Below are positions 55,939 to 64,000 of a stretch of 64,000 bases of DNA, piece after piece. A model generated the notes under the pieces. The model saw nothing but the letters and a program-made list of their open reading frames with translations, was not told where the DNA came from and searched no databases. The position numbers and the translations under genes are program-made. The number at the start of each line of letters is the position of its first letter. Position 1 is the stretch's first letter. Source of the DNA: Nereocystis luetkeana (taxonomy: Eukaryota; Sar; Phaeophyceae; Laminariales; Laminariaceae); contig JARUPZ010000017.1 of the NCBI GenBank assembly GCA_031213475.1, positions 372,001 through 436,000 of the forward strand, given 5' to 3'.

Positions 55939-56027
55939 CCCCTTAAGAACCGCAGTCCCGTTTTGGGGACAAACTACTTGAAATTTGACTGATTTGTCCC
56001 CAAAACGGGACTGCGGTTCTAAAAGGG
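55939..56027. mobile_element. piggyBac-like MITE, copy 2
   Basis: 89 bp between TTAA at 55935-55938 and 56028-56031. The ends CCCCTTAAGAACCGCAGTCC and 'ggactgcggttctaaaaggg' are inverse to each other; the interior 'acaaactacttgaaatttga' is identical to copy 1. Confidence 0.8.
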
Positions 56028-56089
56028 TTAATTTGAGAGTTAATGTTCTAGCAACAACAGAACGGCAGTATGCAGGGGGAAATATCTCG

Positions 56090-56890
56090 GAAGGGTTTAA
56101 ATCAGCGACACCTGTACCTGTTCCATGTTAGCCTAAAACAGTTACTTGCTGAAAAATCAAGTCAAAAGCACACGCCGCGAGCGGTGTTTCTGGCCATGAG
56201 ACGTCACATATATTTATTTTTTGCGCCTGAACATCGAGCGTGTCGCCTCCAAAATCTGACCTGTCTTGTTTTCTTTATAGGGTATTTGCCCCAAGGCTCC
56301 TCCACTTTGACCTGCAGAGGGTCACCGGACTTTGTCAGTTTCGCCACGGCGGGCGCGTCAAGAGTATTTGTTCTGGCACTTCCCCCCCGTTGCCAGTTTC
56401 GAAGCCTCTCGTAACCGCCTGCTCGGCGCGAACGTATGAATTGTTGCCGTACCAAACCTGAGGTCACCAGGGCGCGGGTGTAGCAGACAGACTGCCGTCT
56501 GTGTACACGATGCTGTACAACGACGTCATACCAACTGAAGCACACCGTACACCCCAAAGAAGTACGTGCGTATGTATATAGATATGCACGTACCTGGTAC
56601 ATAATTTAGACGTAAGAATTTGCAACCGAGGGGCCGGAAACCGCATACGCAGAGAAAAACTGTGTACATATGGCCTCTCTGATTGGCTGAAAATCAGGCA
56701 ACAACAGATGAAAGCCATAGTAGACAAAGTAGATAAAATCCAGATGTACCTGACCAGTTTGAACCCAAAAACAGGTGCGGTGTGAGGCTAGCCAATGGCA
56801 GCGCTCCTGGCGTGTGGTTTGCACTTGTTTTTAGTGGGTAACTGGTTTTGGCACAAAATAGACATGGTGTACCTTATTTTGGCAAAAAAA
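56090..56890 (-). mobile_element. Repeat X, copy 2 (uninterrupted)
   Basis: The reverse complement matches 45045-46560 in the same order without the repeat Y insertion, which shows the pre-insertion arrangement. A 132-aa minus-strand frame here has no recognised domain and is only partly shared with copy 1. Confidence 0.6.
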
Positions 56891-58289
56891 CTATCTCGGA
56901 AACACGCGACGATTACGTACACCATTTGGCCGCACAAACCAACCCAAGCTGCGAAGGTAGGAGGTTGGGAGTGTACCCGAGCTACATCGTGAAAGGGCAT
57001 CTCCGACGCGCACGCCGCGTGGTGCTAACCTAGTCTTATTTTACTCACTTGGCTCACATGACGGTTCCTAACAGACCTTCTGGGGGGGGGCTGTGAGTCG
57101 CAGCCGATTGATTCGATCATTCGATCATTCTATTCGATACTACGATCCGGTACTACGATTCAACCGACATCGGAATCGCGAAATGGAGACGATTGGTTCA
57201 CGGATATTTTTATACCGTCTTCCACCGGCTTCATGTTGGCCCCCTTACCGGCCGCAAAGGGGGCAAGGGGGGCAAGGGGGGGGGGGGTGTACTCATTTGA
57301 TGCCTGCCTTAGTAATTTGACCATTGACCACGCATCCCTTTCGAGATGGAGAGCGGGGGGCGGGGGCGTGATTGGGGCTCGCTTGGCTCGGCCAGCTAAC
57401 TTCTAACTTCGCTCTTCCGCTTTCAGTCGAATTTCGAGCGAGCCGGTTTATTTACAAAACTCCATCAATGGGCGTCGCCGAAATCGATTTATTGCCGTTC
57501 GCTCCGATTCACAGCTCACAGCTCACAGCCTTCGTGTTTTTTGTGTTTCTCTGGTCCTCCGCGTTTCTCGAGTATGCTAATACTTCATTCAGTACACTAA
57601 ATTTGCAGCACCGACGTCGATCCAGAGCCACACTCATCTATCTACAGCGCAGTAGTAGTCGATTGGCCCCATCCTGAACTCGATCTCTCACATATCGCAT
57701 GGATTGCGACTACGTACGAGATTAAATTTGTTACGGCGATTACTGCTGTAGGTTCGGAGCCTTCGGTGATGGATGTTCTTGGAAGACACCCTCTTCTCGC
57801 CGAAACCAGAAAGGTCCCACTGTAAAACATGCACAAACATTACCAGGGGATAGGGGGAGAATGAGCCTACTCTCGTAAACCTACCAGGTATTTTACAAGA
57901 ATGCGGGGATAGCATTCAACTTGAACCCAATTGGGTCGGTACAACCAACGAAACATCGATATGCGCGGAGTCACTAAAACACGCCATACCGGTATACGAT
58001 ACGAGTACCTATATCTACAGGGTGGGCGACTTACAGGTACATACAGTGACATAGTATATCGCTACTAAAAATACTAAAAATGCCACGAGCTTTTTGTGCA
58101 ACGCCTTGCGGTACACAATTCCGGTAGTATGGGTGTGGCTCCGATACTAGATCTTAGATATCTGGGGGGCGTTTTTTTAGGTCAAATTATGGGGGCGTTT
58201 TCCTAGGGGGGAGTTTGTTAAACTTGATTTTAAAGTTCGTTTTGACATTTCGCGCAAACGACACCGCTCTGTCCGAAAATGTAAGTACC
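56891..58289. other. No gene recognised
   Basis: G runs at about 57261-57288; otherwise nothing recognisable. Confidence 0.4.
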
Positions 58290-58411
58290 GTTTTCATACT
58301 CATATTAATGCCCAAACCGTCCTTACATTCCTGAGAGAGTGGTACTGCTGCTTACCAACCACTCTGTCCGGAAATCGAAGGACTGTTTGGGCATTAATAT
58401 GAATATGAAAA
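58290..58411. mobile_element. Foldback element, about 122 bp
   Basis: The left arm contains 'catattaatgcccaaaccgtcctt' and the right arm the inverse 'aaggactgtttgggcattaatatg', one mismatch in 24. The centre holds a second, smaller palindrome around 'gagtggt' and 'accactc'. A single copy in this window, so class unknown. Confidence 0.65.
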
Positions 58412-58840
58412 GCCTCTTGCATACCGGACGGTGGCATTATTTCTGCAGTACTGCTACTTTTTCTTTGGAGTGTAGCAGGGAATCGCGTCCTGCGACTGCA
58501 ATCACAGGGTTTGTTCGCTGCTGCAGGCAAGGGCCAGAACTCGCATCAACGGAGACGAAGCTACTGATGTTGGTATTGGAGTCTGGTGCTGGTCGGTGCT
58601 GGTGTTGCTGCTGTTGTTGTGGTCTGGCTACGAGCACGCCATTAGAGTTTGTTGCTCTGGCCTTTAGGTGGATGAGGGTACGTAAGGGGACAGCAGGCTG
58701 CGCAGGCCCCGACTTTCTACTCTCTCACAGGGACAGCGCAGGCTCTGAGACACACGACGGGGCACATACTACATTGGTACGGGGGAGACACCCCCACACC
58801 AGGATGGTTGCATAGTCGATGCTGCATATCATGGTACCAG

Positions 58841-58904
58841 GTACATGTACATGATATGCAGCAGGCAGTGTAGTACATGTACATGATATGCAGCAGGCAG
58901 TGTA
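58841..58904 (+). repeat. Tandem repeat, 2 x 32 bp
   Basis: Two identical units starting gtacatgtacatgatatgca, at 58841-58872 and 58873-58904. Each contains the palindrome gtacatgtac. Confidence 0.9.
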
Positions 58905-61689
58905 GTACGTACAAATGGAGAACATGGCAGCAGCAGTGCCATCGCCCCGACTAGGATTTTCCTCGGAAAGAGGATGGTTGATGTAGTCGAGACTTCGTGT
59001 GGACTATAAACCATCGTGGATAATATGGGTCAAGTCGTGAACACCAACAGCGGCGCACGCCCCACGTCTATAGCAACCCGGAGCTACTCTAGGGGATGAC
59101 ATATGACACAATAGTTTTTGTGGGGATTTATGCGTGAAAATTCTGGAAAATTCTGCCCAGTCGCACCAATCACAAACGAGTTTTGTATGGTGGGGATTTT
59201 GTTTGGACAAACGTCGGTGATTGACGGCACGATGGCGCCGTCTTCGCAGGCGAGACCAAAGGTGGCGCGCGCGAGGAAGAGAGAGACCTCTGTTGCAGCT
59301 CGCAAGCTCATAAATCCAAGCAGCAGAGTGATACCTATTATAGCATCAGTACATCAATAGCGATCCTTACGATCGTATGGTCTTGTTTTACTATAGATTT
59401 TCGTAAAAAAATATTGATGGTTTACTCGTATATTATTTAGTCAGTACCTGGTACAGCAGTACCTGGTATATGTTTGAATGGTGATGCCCCGGAGTAGTAT
59501 ACTGACGTGTATATCAACATACCAGACACCAGGTATCGCATATTATACCCTGATACGGTATGTACCTGGCATTTTACATCATAACCATCTTGGGTGTAAC
59601 TACAATAATAGCCTCTATTAATAGGCGTACCCACACCAGCAGCAGGCAGTGTCGTACCGTTCGCTCGTGTGTCTGCTATGCTTGCGTAGATGTGAACGTG
59701 AACACTGAGGGCAGACAAGTGAACACAGCGCTTACTTCGCTTGCATGCATGTTGATGGACTTTTAGATTATCGTTTTGCGTCGGTGCGTCCTTCCGTCGA
59801 CATGATGACAACCATGGCTATTCCGATTTTACAATTATACTGCCATAATCGCTCCGCTGATTTGTGCTGCCCTAAACTTGACCCGTTTTGGCTAATAGGA
59901 CCCAAACACAACGCCCACGACACGAGGAAGCGCGATATCACCAACCTTGTAGCGCGAGTGTCTAGCTTTGCCGTCGCACAAAAAATAGGAACCCCTTACG
60001 TACGAGTGGCCGGAAGCGTCCACCTCCGCCGTAATGCTCCCAAAAAATACACCAGGTACCTCGTACTTTTTTTTGGCAGTTGCCCAAGACATGTAGTTTC
60101 TGTTTCTGTTTACCTTCCTCAAACGCACACAAGTTGACGACAGGTATAAATGTTCTGCTGCGCGAGTTCCTCCCGACAGCTGCAGTAGTATCTGACCATG
60201 TATAGCTGAGGGAAAGGGCGACCAAGCCGTGTGCAGCACGAGCGGTATAATGCTGCCAGCGTGTTGTCAGCTCCTTGCAGCGTAGACTCGCCTTAAATGC
60301 GGGTCGGCTCGGCAATGTATTTCCTGCAGGGCCACTGGTCTTGTATCCCTCCAGATTGCCATTTGGGTAGCCTGTGTTTTCTGGAAAACCGCCACCAACG
60401 CACCTTGCCGAACAGCGCGAATGCCCCTGCCGACCTCGAGCACTTTGGGTTATCGTTGGGTGAGGGTTACTGTACTTACCAGGGTACGTACTTCGGGTTA
60501 GTCTGGGCCGAGGTGAAAATTGACATTTACCACCAACGGCCTGCAGGACTTTTTTTTGCCGGGCGGACCTGCATTTAGGGCGAACCTGCAGGGTAGTTCC
60601 TGCACGGGGGTACTGACTATATAATACTACCAGGTACTTCGTTTTATTGCCATAGCCCACATAGCTGGGGACTGGGGTGTTGTGTTTCAATGTATAACAT
60701 GGATACCAATACCATTTCTAGCCCAGAACCACCGGGGTGCCATTTGTGACCGATGTCCTGCTCCAGCACGACTAGCAATGGTGGGGATAGATTGGTTCCT
60801 GCGGGGGTTGTGCACAATAACAGACAGTATTGATACCATTCCCTAGAAAATACCCCAACAGCCACTACCTGGTACACCAGTATTTGCCATATAGAACTAC
60901 AGCAGTATATACAGGGCGCTTCGCTCCGCGGACGGCCTACGCCGCCCGCTACGCTCGCCCAGGAAGGAAAAAAGTACATCAAATTATGCGAAGCGAACAG
61001 AGGTCCACGATTGAATTTAGTTTTTTTAAGGATCATAAGTGCAAACCGGCGACTTGATAATGCCAAGAGTCCCGCCGCCATGCTTCAGGAAAAAACATCT
61101 CCGACGTCAGCTTGGACGCCACATACGCTTCGCGTCGCGGATGTCGTACCCCAGGTAGGGTACTACTGTACTTATTTTCTCCTTTTGATATGCTGTACTG
61201 TCTATGTCTGTACTCGTATGTACGAAGAAAGCGAAAGCACAGCACGGCACAGCAGCAAAAACAATGAAAATGAAACCGAAAATTCTGAACGAAAAAAAAA
61301 TCCCCATCCCCTCTCGTGCAATAGTTTTCTGCCTGATTTGAACACTTTGCACCCGGTCGAAAAGAAGAACAGAAAAAAACCCCCACAGAAGAGCTCCTCT
61401 CTCAGCCTCGTACGCCGCCCGCCCCTCTCGCGACCGCCTCGCCACCGATTCGGTCCGGGAAAGCTTTTATGACTCTCTGCCACAATCAGCCCCGTCGCCC
61501 GCCTCGCGTGAAGTCCGGTGCTCACCGTGGCCTCCGTTCGCCAGCTCGATAACGTTGGGATTCAAACTGCACACCTCCTTCTTTCAACTTCAGCGTGGTC
61601 GCAAAAATAAGCACCGCTTGAACATTATCTTGCCATCCCGAACGACCTTTATAACTCGTACATTCTCTATCAAAAATAAAAAATTGAAG
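58905..61689. other. No gene recognised
   Basis: The 242-aa minus-strand frame at 59962-60690 is the longest but has biased composition, no domain and no sign of exons around it. A possible short exon starting at ATG 61079 and ending VADVVPQ at 61152 (CAG|GTAGGG) cannot be supported further. TACC[A/T]GGTA sites cluster near 59449-59600. Confidence 0.4.
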
Positions 61690-61890
61690 CCAGACAAAGC
61701 CCGTTCATGCATCCTTCGTGTCTCGAGGCACACGCGCCGCCTAGGCACGAAAGCGGCGACCGCGCTCCTTGCAACCCCACCTCTACCCGCCAGCACCCAC
61801 TGACACCCGCGACGGTGCCGGGCTCTCCCGCGGTGCCGTACTCGGAGTACACGCACGCACACGAAACGAAAGAAGAAAAAAGGAAGGAAT
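61690..61890 (+). repeat. Dispersed repeat W, copy 2
   Basis: Partner of 20-205 in the same orientation (see that entry). Downstream, to about 62010, it stays purine-rich in a Lys/Glu/Arg-coding frame, again not conserved with copy 1. Confidence 0.6.
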
Positions 61891-62208
61891 GGCCGAGAGT
61901 GCCAAGAGAAATGGAGAAAACAACGAAAGAAGCAAGAAAGAAGAAAGGACCGAGAAAACAAAGAACCGCTGGAAAGGTCCGGCAAGTAATGAAAGGAAGC
62001 GGTTCGGAAGTGGGAGCTCTGAGAGGCCAGGGATGTACCAACCGAGCACGCTCAGGGATTGTGATCTAAGTATGTAGTTCTATAGTAACTATAATCTCGT
62101 TTGAGCTCGCTCATTGTGTGGGTTTGGGTTACTTGCCCGGTGGCTTCTCCTGTCTTCTTTATGTTCTTCGTTCTTGCCCGGTGGCTACGTACGAGTACAT
62201 CAAATCGG

Positions 62209-62513
62209 CGTCCCGGTGGCTTGGTAGGTGGTCCGCGTGCCTATCAAGATCCATTTCGTGGGTTCAAGTCTTCCCCGAGTGCATGCTCGTGGCTGTTTCT
62301 TGCAAAAAAAAATGATTAGCGGAAAGCGCGAGAGCGTGAGTTAGCTACATTCGATGACAATCGACGAGCAGTGGGAATGCTGAACCCTATGCGCGACAAA
62401 AACAAAGGCACGTACCGGGGGGGAGAAGGGTGGACATCTGTGACCACGGCTTGTCCAGAAGCTCGTTGAGGGTAAAACCTCCCACGAGTAAGGCTGGAAA
62501 GTAAAAAGTGATG
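62209..62513 (+). mobile_element. SINE family 2, copy 2 (uninterrupted)
   Basis: A tRNA-like head (A-box-like TGGCTTGGTAGGTGG, B box GGGTTCAAGTC), a spacer with A9, body, and the end 'ggctggaaagtaaaaagtgatg', followed by an A-rich stretch to 62536. The middle (62346-62505) is homologous to the SINE family 1 core. Confidence 0.8.
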
Positions 62514-62536
62514 TTGAAGAAAAAATAAAAAAAATA

Positions 62537-63141
62537 GACAAGGAACTAGGCCTGCTGCTGTGTTCTTGTGTTGTCTCTCCCTTTTTAGCCTGCGTCCCCC
62601 CGGGAGTTATAGTCAACCATAGTCCCAAAGGGGGAAATCTTGTTTATACTGGTATATATAGAAATTTACACACATGTAGCCGATGCCATACATCGTACTG
62701 TAGTTTCGTCCGTTTTCGCCGGTAAAGTTCTCAAACGAACAGTCTAACTCTGATCCCCATGGTCACGCTTCTTCCTCGCGTCGCGTGTGGCATGTCCCTC
62801 CGTCCCTCCGTGCGTCATGTGATGCCACACCATGTCACACCTGGAATGCAGGCGGCGTGGGCAAAAGAGGGTACAGCACAGCAAGGCGGGGTGAGACTCC
62901 GGAAGGAAAAAGGGATACGAGAACGCTTCTTTTACAGCCCTGCTGCTGCTCGCTGGGCTACTGCTAGTCCTGTATTCCTGCAGTGCTGTGCTCGAACATA
63001 CGCGCGCGGTACAAGGTATAGGCTTCGAACCGCGTTGGTCGGCAAGGACAGTCGTGGCCGAAGCAAGGTGCTAGTCTAGTATTCTGCTACTGCTACTGCG
63101 ACTGCTAGCTAAGTTACTGCTGGGCAAAGCAAGGTGTCGGC
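62537..63141. other. No gene recognised; possible upstream region of the exon at 63142
   Basis: No convincing promoter element. Small triplet repeats (ctgctactgct) lie at about 63081-63120. Confidence 0.35.
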
Positions 63142-63211
63142 ATGTTCTTCTGTTGTCCAGGAGGGGGCAGGAAACACAAAACGCAGGAGGACTTAGTCGA
63201 CGCCGCCGAAG
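63142..63211 (+). CDS. Possible first coding exon of a gene leaving the window
   Basis: ATG at 63142 opens MFFCCPGGGRKHKTQEDL, followed by VDAAE, with a donor at 63212 (GAAG|GTGGGC), phase 1. A Cys-Cys near the N-terminus in a short hydrophobic start followed by Gly and basic residues is like lipid-anchored signalling proteins, but no domain can be named. No second exon was found before 64000. It could be chance. Confidence 0.3.
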
Positions 63212-64000
63212 GTGGGCTTTGTATGTTTCCTGATACACTGCGTGCACCGATGTTGAAGGTCTATGGTCCCTACCCTGGTATCGATTTTGGGACTTGAGAG
63301 GCTTGTTGTTTTTTGACGGTTACAGCATCAATCAACCGCATGAAGCATGTTTCTAGCGGATGCTTGTTTTCGTGTCTGCCTCCAATGCAAGGACCCTACT
63401 GTACCACACCATAAACTGTCTATCACAGGCTGCGCTGCGGACACTACTACTGTACGATAATATCGCAGTTGTTTTCTGATCTACCGCTATATACCATACC
63501 ATAACTATACCATACCCTCAACAGAATCCTCGTACGACCTTCGCCAAAGCCGACCTGCTGCTGAGTTTTTGTTTGATCGGCGATGCCCCGCTCAATATTA
63601 CATATTGGAATATGTTTTTTTTTACACCGTGTTGATCATGCACCAGCCAACAAATGGAAAACTCGCCTTTTCCATTTTTTTAGATTTGTTCGAGTGATAT
63701 GACCGATACAACAATCAGACAAAATACAAAAACGGCCATAAGTTGTCTGGAAAAAGCAAAAACAAAAAAGGCGTGTTTTCCGTTTGTGTGAACCTGCGGT
63801 TCGAATATGAGGTTTTATTTTTGAATCGAAACTCGCAAAATTGAGGGGGGCATCGCAGAAAAACCCACATTTCTCTTAATTACTTGTTTCATGTATGAAA
63901 ATCGTGTTTTGGCAATATTTCTTGATGGGTGGCGAATTGGGCAATGAAGGTAATATCGATGTTCTCCTACTATTAATAGTAGGGTCTTCAGCTACGCCTC
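63212..64000. other. No feature recognised to the window end
   Basis: If the exon at 63142 is real this is its intron. The sequence ends with a CTATTAATAG palindrome near 63970. Confidence 0.35.

Noticed and set aside
59962-60690. 242-aa minus-strand open frame
   Set aside because: No recognisable domain, rich in basic and Ser/Gly residues throughout, no supporting splice or homologous copy; likely chance.

Overview
The window reads as nuclear DNA of a multicellular or large-genome eukaryote. Protein-coding information is split into short exons (40-250 nt) separated by long GT-AG introns (0.1-1.9 kb), there are no operons or Shine-Dalgarno sites, and most of the sequence is transposon debris, microsatellites and short palindromes. 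The long introns, G- or C-homopolymer runs and CTG/GAT/AAC repeats would fit a brown-alga-like stramenopile. That placement is inference from style only, and I cannot confirm it without a search.

Left third (about 3.5-19.2 kb, + strand): one well-supported gene. I assembled a phase-consistent F-box/leucine-rich-repeat protein of 11 exons from 7743 to 19200 (about 416 residues), probably a substrate-recognition subunit of an SCF ubiquitin ligase. A Ser/Gly-rich exon at 3513-4336 joins to it in phase and may be its N-terminus, giving about 695 residues. Its introns carry same-orientation copies of one MITE (miniature inverted-repeat transposable element) family with 8-bp target duplications, a second MITE family, a private intronic repeat, and CTG, GAT and AAC repeats.

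Middle (19.5-28.4 kb): no intact gene. It holds MITEs, a frameshifted fragment of a PIF1-like helicase (22.9-23.5 kb), a short TTAGGC array, a 125-bp perfect ACTGT array and a 3 x 37-bp tandem repeat.

28.4-43.9 kb: two decayed copies (A and B) of one non-LTR retrotransposon family. In order it has a Pro/Thr/Ser-rich region, a series of RING/PHD-like zinc fingers, a G-rich linker, one more zinc finger, a reverse transcriptase (YMDD in A, YLDD in B), a C-x2-C-x8-H zinc motif and a PD-(D/E)XK-type endonuclease. Both copies have many frameshifts and stops. Behind A lie an inverted 3' end and a third 3' end of the same family.

43.9-64 kb: a transposon graveyard. It has four copies of a tRNA-headed SINE (one with a 6-bp target duplication and a recognisable empty-site relative in the window) and two copies of a second SINE that shares a central core with the first. 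It also has two 0.82-kb Harbinger-like elements (one inserted in a SINE), two 89-bp piggyBac-like MITEs with TTAA duplications, palindromic GGGGGACC MITEs, and an inverted pair of a larger element nested three levels deep. A possible first exon of a gene leaving the window lies at 63142-63211. The palindromes TACCAGGTA/TACCTGGTA and CTATTAATAG are strikingly frequent in this half.
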